Origin: Spiroplasma ixodetis Y32
GTDB lineage: Bacteria; Bacillota_I; Bacilli_A; Mycoplasmatales; VBWQ01
DNA: 64,000 nucleotides
Direction of reading: 5' to 3'
Assembly: GCF_030316605.1 (NCBI RefSeq)
Contig: NZ_CP127039.1
Span: 930,001 to 994,000 of the forward strand
The position numbers and the translations under genes were made by a program. Numbering within the stretch: the stretch's first letter is position 1; each line of letters starts with the position of its first letter. Below are positions 32,192 to 43,752 of this stretch, piece by piece. The notes below the pieces were generated by a model. It did no database searches. It was given only the letters and a program-made list of their open reading frames with translations, and was not told the origin of the DNA.

Positions 32192-33907
32192 GAGAAAATA
32201 GGGCTTTTATTAGTAGTTATGGACAATTAAATAAAAAATATAATCTTAATTTTAGTGATAATAATTATGGTTTTAGTTGAGATATTTTTAAAAAATTTGT
32301 TGGTGATGAATGAGCAGAATTTTTCACAACTAATTGTTTTTATCGTTTTGTTCCAACTGCACGTGGAACAAGAAAAACCTGAAATTGTTTAGCATTTGAT
32401 TTATTTATATGTTGTAATTTTAGTGATAGTAGTGTCCAAGAAGTAAGAAGATATGAAAATACTCATAGTGAAACTACAATTGGTGCATTAATGAATGTTT
32501 GTCAAGTCTTGTTAGATGAATATGATATTAATTTATTACCAAGTAATCCACATGGCATTAAATGAAAAATTACTAAGGATGGGGGATGTATTATTTTTCC
32601 TAATAATCAGCAAATTGATTTTATTGGTTATGCTAATGGTAATAAGATTTTTGGAAAAGAAGCAGGTGGGTCTAGTTTTTTTAGGTTCAAGAACAGATGA
32701 AATTATTATGGCAGAAGAAAAAGAAACACTAACAGAAAAACAATTAACATATCGATATGAAAGATTACAAAATTCTATGTTTAGAAGTAATCGTATTAAA
32801 GTCTCAAATGAACCAATTAAAGAATGAAGTTGAACATTTATTGATAAAAATATATATAGTAATACCTTCGGACAAAAAATTACTCGTTATTTTTATAAAA
32901 GTTTTTTCATTACTTTTACATGTAATCCATATGATAAATACCACCCATTTTATTTAAAATACTGTACACCATTTTTACCTTTAAATGATAAAGTCATGGA
33001 TAATCTTAAAAAAGTTGGTAAAGTTTACTATGAAAATAAAGACATATTTAGTGGTTTAGGTTTATTTGTTTTAAGATTTACTATTCAACCATTTTGAAAA
33101 AAATTACCAGAAATTCAACAAAAAACATTATTAGAAATGAAAAAAAGTAATCCTGATGAATTTAATACTGTTTTTTATGGTTTTGAATTTTTAGATAGTG
33201 ATGCAACAATTTTCCCATTTCAAAAAACATTAAAATATTGACAAACATATGATTTAAAACAATTTTATAATCAAGAAAAAGATATGTATAAATTTGATTT
33301 TTATAGTGTTGGTATTGATTGAGCTACGGGACCAAAAGACAATACTGTATTTATGGTAGTTGGGTTTAAAGAATATAATAATACTGGATATTATGATTCT
33401 TATATTATTTGTGAATTAGTAGTTACACCTAATGACTTTATTAATGAAAATGAAAAAATTAATGCTTATGTAAATGAAATTTTAGGATTAATGGATAATT
33501 TTGAAAATTTTGACCAAGTAATTTATTTTTATGATGATAAAGCAAGAACAGCAATGGATTGATTAAATCAAAAATTAATAGATGAGCATAATACTATTTT
33601 AATAACACAAACTGCTATTAAACATGCTTCAAATCTAAATCAAGAAGCCGGATTAACTAATAGAGTAGTATGAATGAGAAATATTATGAGTTATGGAAAC
33701 TTTTATGCTAATAAAAATGATTTACCAAAAACTATTCAATGTTTAGAAGAATTACGTTATGATGAAACAAAAACTAACATTCCCGACAGAAATATGTATC
33801 AAGACCCTTATGATGCATTATTTTATGCCTTTTATCCATATAAAAATGTAATTAGGGGTAAAAATAATGCTAGTGTGAAAAAAAGTATCTTCACATTTGC
33901 TATATAA
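32192..33907 (+). pseudogene. phage terminase large subunit, one frameshift (cassette copy 2)
   Basis: Better preserved than its inverted copy at 9240-10911. Frame 1 runs to GNKIFGKEAGGSS near 32670, where a 7-T run (6 T in the other copy) shifts the frame. It then continues as FLGSRTDEIIMAEEKETLTE through GIDWATGPKDNTVFMVVGF and IYFYDDKARTAMDWL to UAA at 33905. The nuclease-type acidic residues (D in GIDWA, DD in YDDKA) and the N-terminal TARGTRKT are retained. About 570 residues in all. The first codons are unclear: the likely start is upstream of a GGAGAAAAT at 32190 and may have been lost to the ISLre2 insertion. Confidence 0.65.
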
Positions 33908-34058
33908 TAAACAAGTTGAATATCATTAATAGTTATAGGTCTCACAAAATAAACTCCTTGTATTTAGGCGTTATTTTTGCTTTTAATAGCATATTGTAAA
34001 AATAATCAAAAATAGTACAATTTAAAAGTAAAATCAAGGAAAAAAGGAGTAATTTAAT

Positions 34059-34344
34059 ATGAAAACATGAATAAAAACAAATTTTTATAACATAACATTA
34101 ATTTTAGCATTATTTTTAGCAATAATTGGATTAATCATGGGGGGTGCTTACCCATGAAAGTAATAAACTTAATAAATTTTTAAAACCAAATCATGAATGA
34201 GTTTTTGGAGATACTACAATTTGAGAACATAAAAATGATAGTGACCCATCAAATATAATATATTTATATTTTGCAAATAAACCAACTGAAAGTGATGATT
34301 TTAAATGAGATGGTAAATATCCTGAAGGATATTTTGTTAATTAA
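34059..34344 (+). pseudogene. small phage-cassette membrane protein, frameshifted at a G6 tract
   Basis: AAAAGGAGT precedes ATG. MKTWIKTNFYNITLILALFLAIIG forms one membrane helix, then GGGGGG at 34139-34144 throws the frame. With five G the frame continues HESNKLNKFLKPNHEWVFGD... to PEGYFVN and UAA at 34342. One base more or less restores a ~94-aa Trp-rich protein, so it may be phase-variable or a sequencing or mutation event. Confidence 0.5.
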
Positions 34345-35549
34345 ATTTCTAAATTTATATAAGAAATATTTTCGTTATATTTATCAAATAAATTAATATT
34401 TTTTAAATTAATTTCTTGTTTATCAGTTATTAAAATTAAATCATAATTTCCAGCACCAAAAATTCCGCTAACTTCAATCCGATTTAAGTTATTAATTGGA
34501 TTTTCAGTTTGTAATTCAAATTCATTATCATTATCAATTTGTGATATTTCTTTATAAAATTGAAATTTAGAAAATAATTGAGATTTATTTGAACCATATA
34601 AATTTAAAGCATTTTCAGTTTTACTTTTATCAATCATTACTTTTGTAAAATATTTTCCATATTCATCATTTCCTAATGTTCAATCAGCAGGAATTAATGA
34701 AGGTATGTTATTACTTTCTAGTTCATTAGTTATAGATAGTCAATTAAATTGATTATTATCTAGTTTGAATAATTCATTTTGACTAATGTCATTATTTTTT
34801 AATTTAATATTATTAATATCTGTAAAATCAAAATATTCAGATTTTAATATAACTTTTGCATCTTTAAAATTTCAAATTTTACCTGTATCTGTATGTATAG
34901 GATTAGATTTTAATTCAAAATAATAAGGTAATAATAATTTATAATCATCATTTAAACCTTTATTAATTGACATATTAGAATAGATATATTTTGATAACAT
35001 AATTATTATTTGTTTAAAAATTTGTATTTGTGGTAATTTTATGTAATTTGGATAATCAAGTTCTCATTGTTTAAATAAATTACTAATTACTTCATCAGGT
35101 TTTTGTCCTTCAAATTTAGCACGTAATTTATCTAACTCATTTGGTTGATTTGGATTTAAAGATGCACCATCAAAATTTCTATTATATGTATAAGTGTAAG
35201 TTAACATATCTAATAATACTTTTTGTAAACTATCAATTGGTGGTCTATCTTTTATTTCTATTTCAACATCATAAAATTTATCGGTTGTAGAAATAAATAA
35301 ATTATAGTTACTTACTAAAAATCATGACTCTAATTTTTTATCTTTTAATTCTAGTTCATCAGATAATGGTCATACTTTTGAATTTTTAGAAACATCATAA
35401 CCAATTTTAGCATTTGTTACTCTTGCATTATTAATAATTTCTTTTCTTGTTTCACTTCCACCACCAATAGCAATTAAATTTAAAACTGATTTTTCTTGTC
35501 CTATAAATTGTTTTGCTAGATTTCATGGTAAGATTTGTTCACTAATCAT
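34341..35549 (-). CDS. phage-like protein of unknown function (402 aa)
   Basis: ATG at 35549 to UAA at 34341, unbroken, with six or more UGA Trp codons (ILPWNLAKQ, SKVWPLSD, ESWFLVSN). Soluble, acidic-neutral, without signal or membrane segments. The start MISEQILPWNLAKQFIGQEK and the ordered domain composition resemble phage structural proteins more than enzymes, but I do not recognise a family. It converges on the small membrane gene (stops overlap by 3 bp). Its start sits at the terminus of IS3 copy A, so its promoter and SD are probably lost or IS-supplied. Confidence 0.6.
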
Positions 35550-35702
35550 GGCATAAGTTAGTTAAGTTTACTCCTATAATTTTTAATCTAGACAGTATGA
35601 TTAGTTTAAATAATTAATAGTTAAGGAGTAAAGATGAAATATAAAGTTTATACAAGAAAAATTAAACTAGATGTTTTAAATGAATATGTAGTAATTAAAA
35701 AA

Positions 35703-36643
35703 CGGACTTCTCCCCACATGTACTTGTGGAGGAAACAATGAAATTGAATGAGTTCAACAATGCTTTTCAAACAGAACAGGATTGTTTAAAATATATAGCA
35801 AGTTTGAAGAAAAACAAATGTATCATGTGTTCTTGAACAAGTTTGAATACTTCTAATTTAAGAAGAATAAGATGTTTAAAATGTCATCAAACATTTAGTA
35901 TTCTTCATGGCACCATTTTTTACAAGTCACAAACACCTTTGAGATTTTGATTTTATCTCATCTTTAGATGAATAAACACCAAACATGGAATTACATCAAC
36001 TGATGTTGCAAAAGAATTGGGTGTGACTTTGAAAACTGCTTGAAGAATGGGTCATGAAATCAGAAATCGTATTGCCAAACAAGAACATCAATTTATTGTT
36101 GAGGGCATAGTGCAAATGGATGAAATGTATCTTTCACATATGGGTTTTAAAAAACAAGGAAGATCTTTGATAAATAAAACATTAATTGTTGGGATTTATG
36201 AAAAAACAACCAATAATTTAATTGTGAAAGTAATCAAAAACGCAAAAAGTAAAAATCTTTTGCAGTTTGCAAGAAACCATATTTCTTCAAAGTGTGATGT
36301 ACATACTGATTCTTGAAAAGGATATCGTGATTTCAAATCACTTTTCCCTAATCACAAAACAGTTAACCATCAAGATGGTTATGTTTCAAAAATTGGCGTA
36401 AATACCAACCAAATTGAATCAGTATGAAAACATATACGAAGAACATTTAAAACACATATCAAAGTTGCAAAACATCATGTTCATTTATATGCCAAAGAAG
36501 CTGCATATAAATTCAACAAGATACCTACTTTTGAAACTGTAATGCTATGTTTCATTTAAAAATGTGGGGAGAAGTCCGTAGATAGGCTTTTCTCAACATT
36601 TATGTGATAAAATTTAAAAATAGTACATAAAGGGAGAAAAGCC
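35703..36643 (+). mobile_element. IS1595-family element, copy 5 (941 bp)
   Basis: Inserted in IS3-like element A. Comparison with the uninterrupted element B shows the exact 8-bp duplication ttaaaaaa, which proves the element boundaries. Confidence 0.97.
35738..36559 (+). CDS. IS1595-family transposase, intact (273 aa)
   Basis: Consensus protein sequence, all motifs present. Confidence 0.93.
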
Positions 36644-37404
36644 TTAAAAAATTAAAAACCATTGATATTAAAACCAAATATCAATTATCAACCAGATCAT
36701 TAATTTATAATTGAGTAAAAAAATATCAAAAAAATAATAAATTAATTACTATTCATACTTTTCAAACAAATCATCAAATAGATAAAGTGAATATCAAAGA
36801 TAAAAATTTAAAACTTGAAAATAAAAAACTCAAAAAGTCACTACTAAAAGAAAAAATAAAAAATGAATTTTTAAGACAAAAACAATCCTGTGATAAAGAA
36901 TTAAAAAAAAATCAAAATATTTTAAATAGTAAATTATTGAAAAGTAAATGTTTTTTAATAGTTGATAAATATAGAAATAAAAATTATGGAATTAATGACA
37001 TAATTAGTTTGTTACCTATCAGTAAAGTTGCATATTATAAATGAATAAAAAACGGTAAAAATAAATATCAAACAAAAATTGATAATGAGTTATTAAAAGA
37101 ATTAAATAAAATTGTTGTTATTAGCAACAAAGATAAAATAATTAAAATTACTAGTTTAGAAAAGGTGAGATTAGAATTAAAGAAAAACAACACCAATCTT
37201 AAATGCAGTAAAAACAGCATTATGAGGTTATTAGAAGATAATAATATCACACAAACTATTAACCAAACCCAAAAAACAGCGTAGAGCGAAATCTAATGCC
37301 TTAAAATCAAATTTCCAAGATTTATTAAAACGTAATTTTACCAGTAATACTTATCTTGAAAAAGTTGGCATCGATGGTACTTGATTTAAAGAATTAATTA
37401 TTAA

Positions 37405-38344
37405 GGCTTTTCTCCCTTTATGTACTATTTTTAAATTTTATCGCATAAATGCTGAGAAAAGCCTATCTACGGACTTCTCCCCACATTTTTAAATGAAACA
37501 TAGCATTACAGTTTCAAAAGTAGGTATCTTGTTGAATTTATATGCAGCTTCTTTGGCATATAAATGAACATGATATTTTGCAACTTTGATATGTGTTTTA
37601 AATGTTCTTCGTATATGTTTTCATACTGATTCAATTTGATTGGTATTTACGCCAATTTTTGAAACATAACCATCTTGATGGTTAACTGTTTTGTGATTAG
37701 GGAAAAGTGATTTGAAATCACGATATCCTTTTCAAGAATCAGTATGTACATCACACTTTGAAGAAATATGGTTTCTTGCAAACTGCAAAAGATTTTTACT
37801 TTTTGTGTTTTTGATTACTTTCACAATTAAATTATTGGTTGTTTTTTCATAAATCCCAACAATTAATGTTTTATTTATCAAAGATCTTCCTTGTTTTTTA
37901 AAACCCATATGTGAAAGATACATTTCATCCATTTGCACTATGCCCTCAACAATAAATTGATGTTCTTGTTTGGCAATACGATTTCTGATTTCATGACCCA
38001 TTCTTCAAGCAGTTTTCAAAGTCACACCCAATTCTTTTGCAACATCAGTTGATGTAATTCCATGTTTGGTGTTTATTCATCTAAAGATTAGATAAAATCA
38101 AAATCTCAAAGGTGTTTGTGACTTGTAAAAAATGGTGCCATGAAGAATACTAAATGTTTGATGACATTTCAAACATCTTATTCTTCTTAAATTAGAAGTA
38201 TTCAAACTTGTTCAAGAACACATGATACATTTTTTTTCTTCAAACTTGCTATATATTTTAAACAATCCTGTTCTGTTTGAAAAGCATTGTTGAACTCATT
38301 CAATTTCATTGTTTCCTCCACAAGTACATGTGGGGAGAAGTCCG
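37405..38344 (-). mobile_element. IS1595-family element, copy 6 (940 bp)
   Basis: Perfect 8-bp duplication attattaa. Second insertion into IS3-like element A, in opposite orientation to copy 5. Confidence 0.95.
37489..38309 (-). pseudogene. IS1595-family transposase, frameshift in the zinc ribbon
   Basis: The AAAAACAAATG of the consensus is AAAAAAAATG (near 38230). This loses one base just before the first Cys pair. Confidence 0.9.
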
Positions 38345-38832
38345 ATTATTAATAATAAAAAAACTAAATTATTATTAGAAATTGCTACAGATATGAATAG
38401 TAATGCTATAGTTGGTTGAAAAATTAATAAAAGTGAAAATGCAATAACCATTTTAAATGTTCTTAATCAAGTAACAAAGGCAAGTCGTAAAGAACATAAA
38501 ATATTTGCAACATTTATCCAGTCTGATTTAGGTTCAGGTAATACTAGTAAAATAGTTACAAATAGTTTTAATAAAAGTAAAACTTTAATTCATTCAAAAA
38601 GTTTATCAGGATTTAAAGGCAACCAAGTAAGTGAATGTTTAAATCGCTGAATCAAAAGAGATTTTAAAATTATGTTTGGTAACAAGTTTAATAGCATTAA
38701 ACATTTCACAGAAGCATTAAGAAAATTTATTAACTGATGAAATAATGATAGAATGATTTTACGATTAAAAATGTCTCCAAACCAATTTGTACAGATTTGA
38801 AGACAAGAAAGTAAACTTATCTAACCAATGCC

Positions 38833-38959
38833 TATCAACAATAAAAGAATTATTTTTAATCATTCATTTTGGAAGTGATAATTTATATTCAACATAATCA
38901 ATAAGAATAGATTGTGGCTTATTTTTAACAATTTGTTCTTTTTTAAATTCTATTTTCAT
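38833..38959 (-). pseudogene. 5' gene fragment cut by IS3-like element A
   Basis: AAAGGATT precedes ATG at 38959. Forty-two residues (MKIEFKKEQIVKNKPQSILI ... LPKWMIKN) are open until the IS terminus. Soluble, basic. Not a family I can name with confidence; the flanking structured region suggests a phage gene. Confidence 0.5.
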
Positions 38960-39480
38960 AATAATCCTTTACTAATATGTTCTGTTGCTTCTAGCATAAA
39001 AAACATATATTTTGATTTTTAGATTATTAATAATACTACTATTCGTTTTATTCATTCCAGCAATTCTGGGCTCAAAAATAAATTGTGAAATTTTAAAAAA
39101 ACATTGAGGCATTCGATTCAATATTTATTTAATTTGCGTTTAGCAAATTAATATTTTAATTGAACCGGCACCGCTCAATTTTTTTACAAGTTTGAAATTT
39201 ATTTTCTCGTCCAAAAATTTTTTCAAAAAAAATAAAAAATAAAACCAACACTTGCTCACTGGAGAGTGGCAAGGTTGATTAAATAAAGAATAATAGTATG
39301 TCCCCACTTCGGGGGTCTATATATACTAGTTTCCAATTCGCTCCCACCCCAAGAATTACCATTAAATGGTTAGTATATTTTATTAGGCATCATCCACTTA
39401 TTATTTATTCATGCAAGTCCACATGCTAGCTACTATTTTAACAACTGTGTTGTAGTTCACTGTTTTAGTTCCCTAACACG
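38960..39480. other. structured, relatively GC-rich non-coding region
   Basis: No frame is supported. Contains a long imperfect hairpin (39116-39165: TTCAATATTT...AATTTGC / GCAAATTAATATTTTAATTGAA) and a hairpin CTTGC..CACT/AGTG..GCAAG near 39253-39276. Another, CCCC acttc GGGG, lies near 39303-39316. Base composition and clustering of stems differ from normal spacers here. It might be a phage replication origin or intergenic region. Confidence 0.45.
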
Positions 39481-39534
39481 TGTTGATAATAGTGTTAAAG
39501 AGGTTTATTAAAAATTTTAAAATTCTACAATTAC

Positions 39535-39572
39535 AAAAAAAGACAAGATTTTTATTCTCGTCTTTGTTAATT
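39535..39572 (+). terminator. hairpin upstream of the HPr-like gene
   Basis: AAAGACaAGA pairs with TCTcGTCTTT, followed by a loose T-rich stretch. Could close transcription from the phage side or act in the leader of the HPr-like gene. Confidence 0.45.
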
Positions 39573-39758
39573 TTTATAAATAAGGAAAGGAGTATTTCTA
39601 TAATATATTATATTGAAAATTATTATGTAAAAAATTTGTTAAATTTGTTAGCCGTCCTTAAGGAAACATTTAAATTATATATTTTTTTTAAAAAAATAAA
39701 AAATATGTTATAAATAAACTATATTATACAAATTTTTAAGAAATCTTGGAGGAAAAAA

Positions 39759-40106
39759 ATGAATTGTATTATTTATGCTGTGCAAATTGATGATGAAAAA
39801 AAGATTGGTTTACATGCACGACCAATAACCAAAATTGCAGCTGCTATTAGTAAGTATAAAAATATTGAGGTAGAAGTCATTAAATTACCTGATAATGCAG
39901 ATATTACGAAGCCAGTAAAACTTACTGGTAATGAAACTAAGGTTAAAGTTAAGTCAGTTCTTAATTTTCTAGGTTTACAAGCAAAAAATTTTAGTAAAAT
40001 TGCTTTTATTATTACAAAAATGGATGACAAAGAAGAAGATAAAAAACTTGAAGAAGTTAAATCAGAAATTATTTCTTTATTAAAAGAAGAAAAATTAGTA
40101 AAGTAA
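39759..40106 (+). CDS. divergent HPr-like phosphocarrier (115 aa)
   Basis: HPr passes phosphate from enzyme I to PTS permeases. The active-site motif is present as GLHARPITKIA with His19. Compared with normal HPr (~88 aa) there is an insertion of ~18 residues before the regulatory-serine region (KVKSVLNFLGLQAK, Ser66, where typical HPr has Ser46), and a charged C-terminal tail. TGGAGG precedes ATG. It is followed after 40 bp by greA. Because of the length and divergence it may be a paralogue and not the main HPr. Confidence 0.75.
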   Translation: MNCIIYAVQIDDEKKIGLHARPITKIAAAISKYKNIEVEVIKLPDNADITKPVKLTGNETKVKVKSVLNFLGLQAKNFSKIAFIITKMDDKEEDKKLEEVKSEIISLLKEEKLVK

Positions 40107-40146
40107 ATGGTTTTAAAATATTAAATTATATAAATGGAGGCATTTA

Positions 40147-40668
40147 ATGAGCGAAATTAACAAAAATAAAGAAATAATAATTTCAGAACAAGGTTTAGAA
40201 AAGTTAAAAACTGAATTATATAAACGAATTAATGTTGAACGTGAATCAATAAAAGAACGATTAAAAGCAGCTAGGGCTGATGGTGATTTATCAGAAAATG
40301 CTGATTATACTAGTGCGCGTGAAGAGCAAGGCAAAAATGAAGCACGCATTCAAGAACTTGAAACGATTATTACTAGTGCTGTTATTCTTGAAGAACAAAA
40401 ACAACGTAAAAATAGTAATATCAAAGCAGTTCGTGTTGGTAGTTGAGTAACAATTGTAAAAATTAAAGATGGTAAAATTGTTTCTAATTCAGAAGAAAAA
40501 TTTAAAATTGTTGGAAGTATTGAAAGTAATCCATTTGAAGGATTAATTTCTAATGAGTGCCCATTAGCAGTATCAATTATGAGTTGTGTTGTTGGTGATA
40601 TTGTTGATATTAAAGGTATTAAAGAAACATATAGGGTAAAAATTATAGAAGTAAAAAATCAATTATAA
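40147..40668 (+). CDS. greA: transcription elongation factor GreA (173 aa)
   Basis: Rescues arrested RNA polymerase by stimulating transcript cleavage. N-terminal coiled coil with the acidic tip GDLSENADYTSAREEQGKNE (the two essential acidic residues are present), then the globular FKBP-like domain. UGA Trp at GSWVTIV. TGGAGG lies upstream. Length slightly above the usual ~158. Confidence 0.95.
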
Positions 40669-41196
40669 GTTTTGTTTTCTTTAGTATCTAAATTACTTTG
40701 TTGTTTGATTTTTTCAAAATTATTATCTGGGATTTTTAAGCAATCATTTAGTAATTCTTTTATGTTATAATTTTCAATATTAAAGTTTTGACATATTTCT
40801 TTTAAAGAAAGTTTAGTTTCAAAGTATGTTTCATCATTTTTAATAGTTATACCTTCTTTAATAATTTTATTTTTTAAGTCATTAATTTCAGTTATATATG
40901 ATGAATTTGGTAAATTTTTTTGATTAATTTCAAATTTTGGTAAATTAAAAGTTGCTGTTATTACTCATGGGATATCTATTTTTTAGATGCAACTGCATTA
41001 TGGTAAGCATTTTTTAAAAATTCTTGTAATTCTTTAGAAAAAATGGTTGCTTTTTAACTATTGTAAATTGAGTGTTGAACATTAATTAGATCTTTTTGAT
41101 TATAATCAATCATTATTTCTAGATTTAAACGTTTACTTTTTAATTTAAAAGTATTTTTTTAAATATTGTTTTTATAATTTCATATGACTTTGGCAT
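40669..41196 (-). pseudogene. unrecognised gene, heavily decayed
   Basis: ATG at 41196 follows AAAGGATATTTAT. MPKSYEIIKTIFKKILLN hits UAA. Other frames then continue with KSKRLNLEIMIDYNQKDLIN, KATIFSKELQEFLKNAYHNA and, after UAG, DIPWVITATFNLPKFEIN through LKEICQNFNIENYNIKELLN. At least three lesions. The original was ~170 aa, soluble and Lys/Asn-rich. Not identified. Confidence 0.55.
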
Positions 41197-41238
41197 ATAA
41201 ATATCCTTTCTTTTTTTAACTTATTAATAATTATTTAC

Positions 41239-42179
41239 CGGACTTCTCCCCACATGTACTTGTGGAGGAAACAATGAGATTGAATTAGTTCAACAATGCT
41301 TTTCAAACAGAACAGGATTGTTTAAAATATATAGCAAGTTTGAAGAAAAACAAATGTATCATGTGTTCTTGAACAAGTTTGAATACTTCTAATTTAAGAA
41401 GAATAAGATGTTTGAAATGTCATCAAACATTTAGTATTCTTCATGGCACCATTTTTTACAAGTCACAAACACCTTTGAGATTTTGATTTTATCTCATCTT
41501 TAGATGAATAAACACCAAACATGGAATTACATCAACTGATGTTGCAAAAGAATTGGGTGTGACTTTGAAAACTGCTTGAAGAATGGGTCATGAAATCAGA
41601 AATCGTATTGCCAAACAAGAACATCAATTTATTGTTGAGGGCATAGTGCAAATGGATGAAATGTATCTTTCACATATGGGTTTTAAAAAACAAGGAAGAT
41701 CTTTGATAAATAAAACATTAATTGTTGGGATTTATGAAAAAACAACCAATAATTTAATTGTGAAAGTAATCAAAAACGCAAAAAGTAAAAATCTTTTGCA
41801 GTTTGCAAGAAACCATATTTCTTCAAAGTGTGATGTACATACTGATTCTTGAAAAGGATATCGTGATTTCAAATCACTTTTCCCTAATCACAAAACAGTT
41901 AACCATCAAGATGGTTATGTTTCAAAAATTGGCGTAAATACCAATCAAATTGAATCAGTATGAAAACATATACGAAGAACATTTAAAACACATATCAAAG
42001 TTGCAAAACATCATGTTCATTTATATGCCAAAGAAGCTGCATATAAATTCAACAAGATACCTACTTTTGAAACTGTAATGCTATGTTTCATTTAAAAATG
42101 TGGGGAGAAGTCCGTAGATAGGCTTTTCTCAGCATTTATGTGATAAAATTTAAAAATAGTACATAATGGGAGAAAAGCC
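41239..42179 (+). mobile_element. IS1595-family element, copy 7 (941 bp)
   Basis: Flanks ttatttac and ttatttaa: an 8-bp duplication with one mismatch. Confidence 0.93.
41274..42095 (+). pseudogene. IS1595-family transposase, UAG at codon 5
   Basis: MRLN then UAG (41286-41288, GAG in the consensus). Everything downstream is intact, so loss is recent. Confidence 0.9.
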
Positions 42180-42290
42180 TTATTTAATACTAAATTAATT
42201 ATATATTATTTTGGATTTTAATGTAGTAATAGGAATTTTAAATAACATTATAAGTTTAATTTAAAAAGATATTATTAAAATATTATTATT

Positions 42291-43706
42291 TTAGAATAAT
42301 AAGTTATTTGGTGTACGAGGAAAAGGAATAACATCTCTAATATTATTAATACCAGTAATAAACATTAAAAATCTTTCTAGACCTAAACCAAAACCAGCAC
42401 TTGGTGCATATCCATATTTTCTTAAATCAAAATATCATTGTAGATCATTACCTTCAATTTTGAATTGGGTTCTATTTTTTAGTAATTGTTCATAATTATC
42501 TTCACGAACAGAACCACCAATTAATTCACCAATCCCTGGCACTAATAAATCCATAGCTGCCACTGTTTTTTGTTGTGGATAATTACTATCAATTGGATTA
42601 AGTTTCATGTAAAAAGCTTTGATGGTCTGTGGATAGTTAATAACAAAAGTTGGTTGTTTAGTTATTTCTTCACATAAATACCTTTCATGTTCTGATTGTA
42701 AATCAATTCCTCATTTAATTTCATTAAATTCAAATTTTTTTCCTTTTTTTTGTGCATTTAAAAGTAATTCAATGACTTCTGTATAAGTAATAACTTTAAA
42801 ATCAGATTTAAAATCGGCAACTTTTTCTAATTTTTCAATTAGTGATTGTTCATTTTTAGTTTCTTGTTTTTGTTCTAAAAATTTTAATTCAGAATTACAA
42901 TTATTTAGAACATCTCTAATAACAGTTTTTATTACTTTTTGGGCTAGTATAATATTATCTTGTAGATTACTAAAGGTAAATTCTGGTTCTACCATTCAAA
43001 ATTCTGCTGCGTGACGTGTAGTATTAGATTTTTCAGCACGAAATGTTGGTCCAAATGTATAAACTTTTTGTAAAGATTGAGCGTAGGCTTCAGCATTTAA
43101 CTGACCACTAACAGTTAATGAGGCTTTTTTCCCAAAAAAATCCTTTTCATATTTATCATTAGTTATAGTAGTAACAATAAAATTTTCACCAGCACCTTCA
43201 GCATCATTAGCTGTAATAAGAGGACTATGTAGGTAAATAAATTGATTATCATGGAAAAATTTATGAATAGATCATGATACTTGATCACGAATTCTAAATA
43301 ATGACAAGAAAGTATTAGTACGAACACGTAAGTGTGCATGTTCACGAAGAAATTCATTTGTATGTTCTTTTTTTTGGATTGGATAATCATTAGCGCATAT
43401 GTTGTAGACAGTAGCAGTAATTACTTTTAGTTCAAATGGTTGTTTCGCATTTGGTGTTAAAATTAAATTACCAGTAATAGTAACAGCACTACCGGTAGTA
43501 ACATTAGTTAAATTGTTAGTATTTTCTAAATTTGGATCATATACTACTTGTAAGTTATTAATTGAAGAACCATCATTTAAATCTAAAAACCCAACTTTTT
43601 TACTATTTCGATTAGAACGAACCCAACCGTTAACAGTTACTTGTGTTGGTATTTTTTTAGTTTTATCGTTACTATTAATAAATAAATTATTAATTGTGTA
43701 AATCAT
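42291..43706 (-). CDS. asnS: asparaginyl-tRNA synthetase (471 aa)
   Basis: Class II synthetase charging tRNA-Asn. N-terminal OB-fold anticodon domain ([22 protein letters not shown]), motif 2 region ([22 protein letters not shown]) and motif 3 ([29 protein letters not shown]), which distinguishes AsnRS from AspRS. TAGGAGGAAC precedes ATG at 43706. IS1595 copy 8 lies 46 bp upstream of the start codon, so the native promoter must be within that gap or IS-supplied. Confidence 0.96.
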
Positions 43707-43752
43707 TATTGTTCCTCCTATTTATTTTTATATAATTTATATAATAAATAAA

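Larger units (their letters stand above)
35634..38824 (+). pseudogene. IS3-like transposase A, interrupted twice
   Basis: Colinear with element B: MKYKVYTRKIKLDVLNEYV, break by IS1595 copy 5 at 35702, then KLKTIDIKTKYQL... through NQTQKTA and UAG at 37282. A second-frame DDE half follows, starting near KPKKQRRAKS, broken by IS1595 copy 6 at 37404, and resuming to UAA at 38822 (SPNQFVQIWRQ). Dead, though the parts are otherwise well preserved. Confidence 0.85.
35550..38832 (+). mobile_element. IS3-like element A with two nested IS1595 copies
   Basis: Ends GGCATAAGTTAGTTAAG and (reverse complement of right end) GGCATTGGTTAGATAAG. After removing the two IS1595 copies and their 8-bp duplications it is ~1386 bp, matching element B at 53938-55320 (1383 bp). 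Confidence 0.88.

Noticed and set aside
30073..35549. A complete prophage
   Set aside because: Only a terminase, small membrane proteins and one 402-aa protein are visible; no portal, capsid, tail tape measure, lysis or integrase genes.
39480..39713. Plus-strand 77-codon frame MLIIVLKRF...
   Set aside because: Runs through a hairpin and AT-only sequence, with no SD at its start; probably chance.
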